Assembly: GCA_035373905.1 (NCBI GenBank)
Contig: DAOSOK010000055.1
Span: 1 to 19,923 of the forward strand
Source: Candidatus Ozemobacteraceae bacterium
GTDB taxonomy: Bacteria; Muiribacteriota; Ozemobacteria; Ozemobacterales; Ozemobacteraceae
DNA length: 19,923 nt
Direction: 5' to 3'
The notes under the pieces were generated by a model. It was not told where the DNA came from and ran no database searches. It worked only from the letters and a program-made list of their open reading frames with translations. How positions within the stretch are numbered: the first letter of the stretch is position 1; the number at the start of each line of letters is the position of its first letter. Positions 14,477 through 19,923 of this stretch are shown in pieces. A program made the translations under genes and the position numbers.

Positions 14477-15172
14477 ATGCGGATAGGCGATGTCGTATGG
14501 GTTGTCGTTCTGGCAGGAATTTCCGGGTGTCTGCTGGTTCCGCAGACGCACGAGGCGTTCATCGCCGCGACGCGGGCGCATCCCTACCTGATGGGGTTCG
14601 CGAAGGTCGGCGTTCTTGCGACGATGGGCGAGTGGCTGGCGCGGCGCATTTCCGGCGGCACCTGGGCTGCTCCGACCGGCCTGGGATGGCGGTTCTTCGT
14701 CTGGGGCCTGTTCGGTGTCGCGTTCGCTCTCGTGTTCGACCTCTTCGCCGCGGGCACGGCGGCCGCGATCGGCAAGGGACTGCTGCCGTCGTTTTCCGAA
14801 GGCTTTGCGGCCGACCTTTCACGTGCGTTCTGGACGAGCGCGCTGATGAATCTCATTTTCGCGCCGGTGTTCATGGCCTTCCACCGGGTGACCGACGGGT
14901 ATATCGACGCCGGCCGCGGGCGGCTGTCGGGGATTGCCGGAGTGAGGCTCGAATCGGTCATGAGTCGTATCGACTGGACCGGCTTCGTCTCGTTCGTCCT
15001 CCTGAGAACCATACCGCTCTTCTGGATTCCGGCGCACACGGTCACGTTCCTGCTTCCGGCCGAGTACCGGGTGCTCGTGGCTGCGTATCTCTCGATCGCG
15101 CTCGGCGGCATTCTCGCTTTCGCGCGTCTTCGGCAGCGGCCGCCGGAAACCGTCAGGGGTACAAACGCGTGA
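14477..15172 (+). CDS. Mpv17/PMP22-like integral membrane protein
   Basis: The predicted protein has 231 residues with about five or six hydrophobic segments: about 5-22, 38-50, 70-98, 118-135, 165-188 and 194-214. The C-terminal part reads LFWIPAHTVTFLLP then EYRVLVAAYLSIALGG. This matches the Mpv17/PMP22 pattern, in which a Trp-Pro precedes a phenylalanine-Pro turn and then an Arg and a final helix. Eukaryotic members are organelle membrane channels or stress proteins; bacterial members are uncharacterised, and I infer no substrate. The ATG has GAGG 5 nt upstream. The gene lies between rsmG and the rpmF promoter, a place where parA/parB often follow rsmG, and appears to be transcribed on its own. 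Confidence 0.7.
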   Translation: MRIGDVVWVVVLAGISGCLLVPQTHEAFIAATRAHPYLMGFAKVGVLATMGEWLARRISGGTWAAPTGLGWRFFVWGLFGVAFALVFDLFAAGTAAAIGKGLLPSFSEGFAADLSRAFWTSALMNLIFAPVFMAFHRVTDGYIDAGRGRLSGIAGVRLESVMSRIDWTGFVSFVLLRTIPLFWIPAHTVTFLLPAEYRVLVAAYLSIALGGILAFARLRQRPPETVRGTNA

Positions 15173-15179
15173 ACGGCGT

Positions 15180-15208
15180 TTGACTCGGAGGCCGATTTCT
15201 GCTATAGT
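15180..15208 (+). promoter_or_regulatory. Sigma70-type promoter of rpmF-plsX
   Basis: TTGACT (15180-15185), exactly 17 nt, then TATAGT (15203-15208). Both hexamers differ from consensus at one position. The predicted start near 15215 leaves a leader of about 34 nt before rpmF. This is the clearest promoter for the fatty-acid/phospholipid block. Confidence 0.75.
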
Positions 15209-15248
15209 GGCAGAACTTCATCCCTATTTTTGATCTGGAGGAACTACC

Positions 15249-15437
15249 ATGGGTGCGTGTCCGAAGCATCGTGTATCGAAGATGAGCCAGCGGAATCGGC
15301 GGAATCACTACCGCGCTCCCGAGATTACCCTCGCGAAATGCCCGCAGTGCTTTGAAACCAAGCTCGCCCACCGGGTCTGCCCGGCGTGCGGTCACTACAA
15401 CAAGAAGGTCAAGGTTCTCGACGTCGAGAAAGCCTGA
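15249..15437 (+). CDS. rpmF: 50S ribosomal protein L32
   Basis: The predicted protein has 62 residues, typical for L32. The N-terminus is basic (KHRVSKMSQRNRRNHYR). Then comes the zinc-ribbon pair CPQC (about 31-34) and CPACG (about 44-48) in the usual LxxCPQCxxxKLxHRVCPxCGxY context, so this is the four-cysteine, zinc-binding form. The start has GGAGG (15237-15241) 7 nt upstream. The N-terminus MGACPKH carries an additional cysteine compared with the common MAVPK start. L32 is a structural protein of the large ribosomal subunit, and its pairing with plsX is widely conserved. Confidence 0.95.
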   Translation: MGACPKHRVSKMSQRNRRNHYRAPEITLAKCPQCFETKLAHRVCPACGHYNKKVKVLDVEKA

Positions 15438-15464
15438 GCCAGGACGCTCCCTGACACCTGACGA

Positions 15465-16469
15465 ATGAAAGTCGCCATCGATGTCATGGGCGGGGACTTC
15501 GCGCCCCGTGAACTCGTTCTCGGCGCCAGACAGTATCTCGAGTCCGGCAAGGCCGAGTTGATGCTCGTCGGGCGCCGGAGCGACATTCTTGCCGTCTGGC
15601 CCGAGGCCGAAAGCCGGTGCGAAGTCATCGATATGCCCGAGATGGTCGAGATGGGCGAGTCGCCGACGACGGCGCTGCGCAAGAAGAAGAACGCCTCCGT
15701 GGCGGTCGCCGCGCGCCTGGTCAAAGAAGGCCGCGCGAGCTGCTTCCTCTCCGCGGGAAGCACCGGAGCGCAGATGGCCGCTTCCCTGCTCGAGATCGGG
15801 CGTGTGCCCGGTGTCGAGCGTCCCGCCATCGCCGTCATGCTTCCGACCGCCTCGGGAAACGGCGTGCTCGTGCTTGACGTCGGCGCCAACGTCGACTGCC
15901 GCCCGAACCATCTCGTGCAGTTCGCCCATATGGGCGTCTCGTATTACGAGGCCATCTGCCGCGTCGAGAAGCCGAAGATCGGCGTGCTGAACATCGGCGG
16001 CGAGGCGGGAAAAGGCAACGAGTTGACCAAGTCCGTCTACGAACTGCTCGAGAAGCAGAACGGGACACTGAATTTCGTCGGCAACGTCGAACCCGACAGC
16101 CTGTTCGAGGGGCATGCCCACGTCGTCGTCTGCGACGGCTTCGTCGGCAACATCCTGCTGAAAGCCAGCGAAGGTCTCTCGGATCTCATCATGGGAACGA
16201 TCAAGCAGGGCGTGGCGAAAGCCGGCATTCCTGCCGAGATGGCGAACGCGGTTCTCGGAAACCTCCGCCGTGTGCGGACGGATGCGCCGGAATACAGCGG
16301 GGCCCCTCTGCTCGGCATCGGCGGTTGCTCGATCGTCTGCCACGGCAAGTTCAAGGCTGCTTCTATTGCAAATGCTATACATCTCGCGGCCCAGTATGGG
16401 GCATCCGATGTCGTGAAGCATATCGCGAGCCGCCTGCACGGCGAAGCCGGATCTTCGGCGGCATCGTGA
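15465..16469 (+). CDS. plsX: Phosphate acyltransferase PlsX
   Basis: The predicted protein has 334 residues, full length for PlsX, the peripheral membrane enzyme that converts acyl-ACP and phosphate into acyl phosphate for PlsY-dependent phospholipid synthesis. It opens with MKVAIDVMGGDFAP and carries SAGSTGA (about 103-109), ERPAIAV, VLDVGANVDCRP, LLNIGGE-like VLNIGGEAGKGNE, FVGNVE and VVCDGFVGNILLK, all family landmarks. It begins 27 nt after rpmF, with only a weak ribosome-binding site, so it may rely on transcription and translation from rpmF. It is closed by the terminator at 16485-16519, which separates it from fabK. Confidence 0.96.
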   Translation: MKVAIDVMGGDFAPRELVLGARQYLESGKAELMLVGRRSDILAVWPEAESRCEVIDMPEMVEMGESPTTALRKKKNASVAVAARLVKEGRASCFLSAGSTGAQMAASLLEIGRVPGVERPAIAVMLPTASGNGVLVLDVGANVDCRPNHLVQFAHMGVSYYEAICRVEKPKIGVLNIGGEAGKGNELTKSVYELLEKQNGTLNFVGNVEPDSLFEGHAHVVVCDGFVGNILLKASEGLSDLIMGTIKQGVAKAGIPAEMANAVLGNLRRVRTDAPEYSGAPLLGIGGCSIVCHGKFKAASIANAIHLAAQYGASDVVKHIASRLHGEAGSSAAS

Positions 16470-16484
16470 TCACAAGATAATCGC

Positions 16485-16519
16485 CCGGCGCGGGGAGCTC
16501 CCTGCGCCGGTTTCATTTG
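16485..16519 (+). terminator. Rho-independent terminator after plsX
   Basis: The stem is made by CCGGCGCGGGGAG (16485-16497) and CTCCCTGCGCCGG (16498-16510), pairing with one G-U wobble around a small central loop. It is followed by TTTCATTTG. The stem is very strong and the U-run is interrupted. It lies 15 nt after the plsX stop. Confidence 0.7.
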
Positions 16520-16566
16520 TACCTGAACCGTTGCGTTCCAATTACCCCTGACAGAGAGGAACCCGT

Positions 16567-17562
16567 ATGATCTCCACTCGAATAACGAACCTTCTTGGTA
16601 TCAAGTATCCGGTCCTGCAGGGCGGCATGGCCTGGGTGAGCTCGGCTTCCCTCGTTGCCGCGGTGAGCAATGCCGGCGGTCTCGGAGTGCTCGGTTCGGG
16701 CTCGATGATGCCCGACGATCTCCGCCGCGAGATCAGGGAAATCAAATCCCGCACGCAGAAGCCTTTCGGTGTCAATCTGATGCTGCTCATGCCCCAGACG
16801 CCGGAAAACGTAAGCGTCTGCCTGGAAGAGCGCGTTCCGGTCATCACGACCGGAGCCGGCAATCCGGGGCCGTACGTGAAGGCGTTCAAGGAGATCGGAA
16901 CGAAGGTCATCCCGGTCGTTTCAGCCGTCGCGCTTGCGAAGCGGCTCGAGCGCTCCGGGGTCGACGCCGTGATCGCCGAGGGAAACGAGTCGGGCGGCCA
17001 TATCGGCGAAGTCACCACGATGGTGCTCGTTCCGCAGGTCGTCGACGCGGTTTCGATTCCTGTCATCGCGGCCGGGGGCATCGGCGACGGCCGCGGCATC
17101 CTGGCGGCGTTCGCGCTCGGCGCAGAAGGCGTCCAGATGGGCACTCGCTTTATCCTTTCCGACGAGTGCCAGGTGCATGAGAATTACAAGAGGGTCGTCG
17201 CTCAGGCGAAAGACCGCGATACCGTGGCGACGGGCATCACGACCGGGCATCCCGTGCGCGTCATCCGCAATAAGCTTGCGAAAAGTTACGTCGAGGCCGA
17301 ACTCAAGGGCGCGACTCCCGAGCAGCTCGACGAGATGGCCAAGGGCAGCCTGCGCAAGGCCGTCGTCGAGGGCGACGTCGAGGATGGGTCGGTCATGGCC
17401 GGTCAGATCAGCGGCATGCTGGAAACCTGCGAGCCATGCTCGGCAATTTTCGACAAGCTGGAAACGCAGTTTTTCAAGGAATTCGAACGGATAGCCGCGC
17501 AGATGTCGGCCCTTCGGGCAGCGCCTGCCGCAGCCGATCTGGCGAAGGAGGCGAACGCATGA
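16567..17562 (+). CDS. fabK: Enoyl-ACP reductase II (FabK), FMN-dependent
   Basis: The predicted protein has 331 residues, close to FabK. FabK is a flavoprotein that reduces the trans-2-enoyl group on ACP, the last step of each elongation cycle, and replaces FabI in many bacteria. Family features are PVLQGGMAWVSSASLVAAVSNAGGLG at the N-terminus (about 15-40), FGVNLML, and the diagnostic AEGNESGGHIGE with His145. IPVIAAGGIGDGRG and GVQMGTRF (phosphate/FMN site) follow, then the C-terminal region with DGSVMAGQ. The start has GAGGA 6 nt upstream. No strong promoter is visible in the 47 nt after the plsX terminator (TTGTAC-17-AATTAC is the best and is poor). The stop overlaps the fabD start. A nitronate monooxygenase is the only serious alternative. 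Confidence 0.9.
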   Translation: MISTRITNLLGIKYPVLQGGMAWVSSASLVAAVSNAGGLGVLGSGSMMPDDLRREIREIKSRTQKPFGVNLMLLMPQTPENVSVCLEERVPVITTGAGNPGPYVKAFKEIGTKVIPVVSAVALAKRLERSGVDAVIAEGNESGGHIGEVTTMVLVPQVVDAVSIPVIAAGGIGDGRGILAAFALGAEGVQMGTRFILSDECQVHENYKRVVAQAKDRDTVATGITTGHPVRVIRNKLAKSYVEAELKGATPEQLDEMAKGSLRKAVVEGDVEDGSVMAGQISGMLETCEPCSAIFDKLETQFFKEFERIAAQMSALRAAPAAADLAKEANA

Positions 17563-18497
17563 AAACTGCCTTCGTCTTTCCCGGACAGGGTTCCCAGAAG
17601 GTGGGGATGGCGCACGCCATGGTGGCGTCATATCCGTGGGCGGCCGAAATGGCGGCCCATACCGACGCCGTTCTCGGCCGGAAGCTCACCGAGGCGTGCT
17701 TCGTGGGGCCTGAAGAAACCCTGAAGCTGACCATCAACACGCAGCCCGCCATTTTTTTCGCCTCGGCCCTGATGGTCGAGGCTGCCCGCCGCGACGGCGT
17801 CGCCTTCGATGCGGTCGCCGGCCACAGTCTAGGCGAGTATGCCGCTCTCTATGCAGCCGGCGTCGCCGGATACGATGATCTCCTGCGGCTGGTCGATGCC
17901 CGCGCCCGCGCGATGGAGACGGCCTGCCCGGCCGGTGTCGGCGCGATGTCTGCGATTCTGAACCTCGACCGGAAGATCCTCGAGGATGTCTGCGCCGCGG
18001 CTTCCGACCAGGGTGTCTGCGTCGTCGCCAACTACAACTGCCCCGGCCAGCTGGTCATTTCCGGCGCGGCCGCGGCCGTGGCCAAGGCCGGCAAGCTTGC
18101 CTCGGAAAAAGGGGCCAAACGCGTGATGCCGCTCGTTGTATCGGGACCGTTTCACTCGCCCCTGATGCAGCCGGCGCGCGACGCGCTTGCCGAAGCCGTC
18201 GAACGTGTCACGTTCCGCGATGCGAAGGTGCCTGTCTATACCAACGTCGATGCCGCCCCGACGACCGCCGCTTCTGACTTCCGGCGCAAGTTGCTGGAAC
18301 AGCTCACTGGCTCGGTGCGCTGGGAAGACACGATCCAACAGATGGTCGCCGACGGAGTCGGCCGGTTCGTCGAGCTGGGCTCCGGCAAGGTGCTCAACGG
18401 CCTGATCAAGAAGATCGCACCGAGCGCGGAGTTGGCTGCTGCCGGCGATCCGGAGAGCTTCTCGGCGTTGCTCGGCCAGGCGAAAGCCGCTTCCTGA
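17559..18497 (+). CDS. fabD: Malonyl-CoA:ACP transacylase FabD
   Basis: The predicted protein has 312 residues, the usual length. FabD moves malonyl from CoA to ACP to supply the extender unit for fatty-acid synthesis. It has the oxyanion-hole FPGQGSQ, the nucleophile elbow GHSLGEY (Ser90), the Arg-containing RARAME segment (about 115-120) and the catalytic His in GPFHSPLM (His199). VYTNVDA and VELGSGKVL near the C-terminus are also typical. The ATG overlaps the fabK TGA (ATGA) and has a strong AAGGAGG 7 nt upstream. A separate promoter-like element lies between it and fabG, so fabD appears to end the fabK transcript or to be only partly cotranscribed with fabG. Confidence 0.97.
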   Translation: MKTAFVFPGQGSQKVGMAHAMVASYPWAAEMAAHTDAVLGRKLTEACFVGPEETLKLTINTQPAIFFASALMVEAARRDGVAFDAVAGHSLGEYAALYAAGVAGYDDLLRLVDARARAMETACPAGVGAMSAILNLDRKILEDVCAAASDQGVCVVANYNCPGQLVISGAAAAVAKAGKLASEKGAKRVMPLVVSGPFHSPLMQPARDALAEAVERVTFRDAKVPVYTNVDAAPTTAASDFRRKLLEQLTGSVRWEDTIQQMVADGVGRFVELGSGKVLNGLIKKIAPSAELAAAGDPESFSALLGQAKAAS

Positions 18498-18511
18498 GCG
18501 GAGCGGTTCAC

Positions 18512-18540
18512 TTGACAACCCGTCCGGAATCGTGTAAAAA
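18512..18540 (+). promoter_or_regulatory. Promoter of fabG-acpP with palindrome over the -10 box
   Basis: A perfect TTGACA (18512-18517) is followed by 17 nt and TAAAAA (18535-18540), a moderate -10. An interrupted palindrome, CCGGAAT (18524-18530) and ATTCCGG (18546-18552), brackets that -10 box. This is where a repressor of fatty-acid synthesis would be expected to bind, but which regulator is unknown. Confidence 0.6.
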
Positions 18541-18550
18541 AGCCCATTCC

Positions 18551-18579
18551 GGCGTGAGGATGCAGCATCCGATTACGCC
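18551..18579 (+). promoter_or_regulatory. Stem-loop in the fabG leader
   Basis: GGCGT (18551-18555) pairs with ACGCC (18575-18579). An inner stem GGATG (18558-18562) pairs with CATCC (18566-18570) around a CAG loop. It lies in the predicted 5' leader of fabG and ends 27 nt before its Shine-Dalgarno sequence. There is no U-run, so it is not a simple terminator. Confidence 0.4.
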
Positions 18580-18616
18580 TGGCAGATAACGAACATTTAC
18601 AGACGCGAGGCAACGC

Positions 18617-19384
18617 ATGACAACGAACGCTTCTGCAGCAACGTCCCAGACCCGCCGGGTCGCTCTTGTGACAGGCTCCGCTCGCGGCATCGGATTCGAG
18701 ATCGCCCGTGTGCTTGGGGCCGACGGTTACGCCATCATGCTCTCCGACGTGAACGCCGAGGGGCTCGAAAAAGCCCGTGCCGAGCTTGTCGCGGCAGGTT
18801 GCACGGTCGAAACCTGCGTCGCCGACGTGTCGAAAGCGGCCGATGCCGACAAGCTCGTTGCCGAGACCGTCACGAAACTCGGCAGCCTCGATGTTCTCGT
18901 GAACAATGCCGGCATCACCCGCGACGGGCTGATCATGCGCATGTCCGACGAACAGTGGGACCTCGTGCTGAAGATCAACCTCACCGGCACCTTCCTGATG
19001 TCGCGCGCCGCGTGCAAGGTCATGCTCAGGCAGAAACGCGGAAGCGTGGTCAACATCGCGTCCGTCATCGGCCTGATGGGCAATGCCGGCCAGGCAAACT
19101 ATGCCGCCAGCAAGGCGGGCATCATCGCCTTCACCAAGAGTTTCGCCAAGGAGTTCGGAAGCCGCGGCGTCCGCGCCAACGCGATCGCGCCTGGCTTCAT
19201 CCAGTCCGACATGACCGCCGTCCTCACGGACAAGGTCAAGGAGCAGATGCTTGCGCAGGTTCCGATGGCCCGCTTCGGCCTGCCGACCGACGTCGCTCAC
19301 GCCGTGTCCTTCCTGGCGTCGGATCGCTCGTCCTATATCACCGGCCAGGTTCTCACCGTGGACGGCGGAATGGTAATGTCCTGA
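18617..19384 (+). CDS. fabG: 3-oxoacyl-ACP reductase FabG
   Basis: The predicted protein has 255 residues, a short-chain dehydrogenase that uses NADPH to reduce 3-oxoacyl-ACP. The cofactor motif is TGSARGIG (residues 19-26), followed by NNAG (96-99). The active-site tetrad is Asn121, Ser149, Tyr162 and Lys166 (NYAASKAG), and the family PGFI motif appears as IAPGFIQSDMT. It ends ITGQVLTVDGGM, typical of FabG. An extra N-terminal dozen residues (MTTNASAATSQ) precede the first strand. The ATG has GAGG 6 nt upstream. It lies between fabD and acpP, the canonical context, and probably shares a transcript with acpP from the promoter at 18512. Confidence 0.96.
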   Translation: MTTNASAATSQTRRVALVTGSARGIGFEIARVLGADGYAIMLSDVNAEGLEKARAELVAAGCTVETCVADVSKAADADKLVAETVTKLGSLDVLVNNAGITRDGLIMRMSDEQWDLVLKINLTGTFLMSRAACKVMLRQKRGSVVNIASVIGLMGNAGQANYAASKAGIIAFTKSFAKEFGSRGVRANAIAPGFIQSDMTAVLTDKVKEQMLAQVPMARFGLPTDVAHAVSFLASDRSSYITGQVLTVDGGMVMS

Positions 19385-19441
19385 GTTATATAACTGACTC
19401 TATTTTCTCAGAATATTTGCACACAACCACAGGAGGTCGTC

Positions 19442-19678
19442 ATGTCTAATCACTTTGAGGAAGTCAAGCGCATTGTCGTCGACAAGCTGCAGGTGGATGA
19501 GAAGCAGGTGACCATGGAAGCCAGCTTCATCGAGGATCTCGGCGCTGACAGCCTCGATACCGTCGAGCTGGTCATGGATCTCGAAGAGCACTTCGGAATC
19601 GAGATTCCCGACGAGGACGCCGAGAAGCTCAAGACCGTCAAGGACGCCGTCGACTACATCGCCAAGAAGAAGGCCTGA
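19442..19678 (+). CDS. acpP: Acyl carrier protein
   Basis: The predicted protein has 78 residues, small and acidic, standard for ACP. The phosphopantetheine attachment site is GADSLDTVELVM, with the modified Ser at position 37. It is followed by the recognition helix (EEHFGIEIPDED) and a lysine-rich end. ACP carries growing acyl chains for FabD, FabG, FabK and PlsX encoded alongside. The ribosome-binding site is near perfect (AGGAGGT, 19431-19437), only 4 nt from the ATG, consistent with very high expression. The 57-nt gap after fabG is AT-rich and contains the palindrome AGTTATATAACT (19384-19395). No clear separate promoter is recognised there. Confidence 0.98.
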   Translation: MSNHFEEVKRIVVDKLQVDEKQVTMEASFIEDLGADSLDTVELVMDLEEHFGIEIPDEDAEKLKTVKDAVDYIAKKKA

Positions 19679-19693
19679 GGCCTCTCCAGACAG

Positions 19694-19739
19694 GAAGAGG
19701 CTGCCTGCCGGGCCTTTCGGCCCGTCGGGCGGCCTCTTC
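19694..19739 (+). terminator. Strong hairpin after acpP, terminator-like
   Basis: GAAGAGGC at 19694-19701 pairs with GCCTCTTC at 19732-19739. The inner arm GGGCC pairs with GGCCC around a TTTC loop. The stem is long and very GC-rich, starting 15 nt after the acpP stop. No U-run follows (CAGTGACTTG), so it may act as an mRNA end-stabiliser or Rho-assisted terminator, not a classic intrinsic one. Confidence 0.5.
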
Positions 19740-19761
19740 AGTGACTTGAAACGAGTGTTCA

Positions 19762-19923
19762 GTGAAGATCCTTCCACGGCTTTCCATAGGTAATCTGCGG
19801 CCGCGCTTCCCGATCATCCAGGGTGGCATGGCCATTCGCGTGTCGACCGGCAGATTGGCCGGCACGGTGGCTCGCGAGGGCGGCATCGGCCTGATCGCCG
19901 GCTCCGGGATGGAACCGGATGAG
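19762..19923 (+). CDS. FabK/nitronate-monooxygenase-like flavoprotein (5' part, runs off window)
   Basis: An open frame starts at GTG 19762 and continues past the window end, with 54 residues visible. After MKILPRLSIGNLRP it reads RFPIIQGGMAIRVSTGRLAG, then TVAREGGIGLIAGSGM. This is the N-terminal first strand and phosphate-gripping loop of the FMN-dependent TIM-barrel family that includes nitronate monooxygenase and FabK. The pattern (PIIQGGMxxxxS...AVAxEGGIGxI) is closer to nitronate-monooxygenase-type proteins than to the fabK at 16567. The start is supported only weakly (no clear Shine-Dalgarno; a GAAACGAG stretch lies upstream). It is in the position where fabF often follows acpP. Confidence 0.7.
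   Translation, partial: MKILPRLSIGNLRPRFPIIQGGMAIRVSTGRLAGTVAREGGIGLIAGSGMEPDE

Noticed and set aside
12389..14581. Minus-strand open frame of 730 codons across mnmG copy 2, the intergenic region and rsmG
   Set aside because: It lies antisense to two well-supported genes and the palindromic element, and it has an Arg/Pro/Ser-rich composition typical of shadow frames in GC-rich DNA. No domain is recognisable.
15153..16439. Minus-strand open frame of 428 codons opposite rpmF and plsX
   Set aside because: Antisense shadow that crosses the rpmF promoter region, with no family-like sequence.
1..19923. tRNA or rRNA genes, CRISPR array, insertion sequence or prophage
   Set aside because: I saw no cloverleaf-like sequence, no regularly spaced repeats, no transposase or phage genes, and no clear change in base composition apart from short AT-rich intergenic stretches.

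Overview
This is a GC-rich (roughly 60% or more by eye) bacterial chromosomal window with tightly packed housekeeping operons. The order rpmH-rnpA-yidD-yidC-jag-mnmE-mnmG...rsmG is the conserved 'ribosomal protein L34 to GidB' block that usually lies near the replication origin. The order rpmF-plsX-fabK-fabD-fabG-acpP is the conserved fatty-acid and phospholipid initiation block. YidC has an N-terminal membrane segment plus a large extracytoplasmic domain, and Tad-type pilus proteins are present, so a diderm (Gram-negative type) bacterium is likely. The mix of FabK, two MnmG paralogues, a HEAT-repeat protein and TadE/TadG proteins suggests a poorly sampled lineage. Candidatus Riflebacteria/Ozemobacteria is my guess from general gene content; the sequence does not demonstrate it.

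Layout. (1) Positions 23-2579, minus strand: a four-gene operon of Tad pilus-associated proteins, three TadE-like and one TadG-like, read from a good sigma70-type promoter at 2692-2720. (2) Positions 2580-2825: a divergent regulatory region with a second strong promoter (TTGACA-17-TATATT) for rpmH. (3) Positions 2826-13420, plus strand: a long, mostly overlapping run of rpmH, rnpA, yidD, yidC, jag, mnmE, mnmG copy 1, a HEAT-repeat protein and mnmG copy 2. (4) Positions 13421-13619: a non-coding gap with a palindromic REP-like element and AT-rich promoter-like DNA, then rsmG. (5) Positions 14477-15172: a membrane protein of the Mpv17/PMP22 type, behind a perfect 18-bp palindrome. (6) Positions 15180-16519: promoter, rpmF, plsX and a terminator. 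(7) Positions 16567-19678: fabK-fabD (overlapping), then a separate promoter with a palindrome over its -10 box, fabG and acpP, closed by a strong hairpin. (8) Position 19762 to the window end: the 5' part of a second FabK/nitronate-monooxygenase-like flavoprotein gene.

How it works together. The rpmH block couples ribosome and tRNA maturation (L34, RNase P protein, MnmE/MnmG wobble-uridine modification, RsmG 16S methylation) with membrane-protein insertion (YidD, YidC, Jag/KhpB). The plsX-fab block makes acyl phosphate for phospholipid synthesis and carries out malonyl loading (FabD), ketoacyl reduction (FabG) and enoyl reduction (FabK) on ACP. No FabH or FabF condensing enzyme is encoded here, although both often sit in this cluster.

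The most striking observation is that mnmE is followed by two full-length, clearly different MnmG proteins flanking a HEAT-repeat protein, all translationally coupled. Each MnmG copy departs from family-conserved motifs at largely different places. That suggests a heteromeric or subfunctionalised MnmE-MnmG tRNA-modification enzyme.
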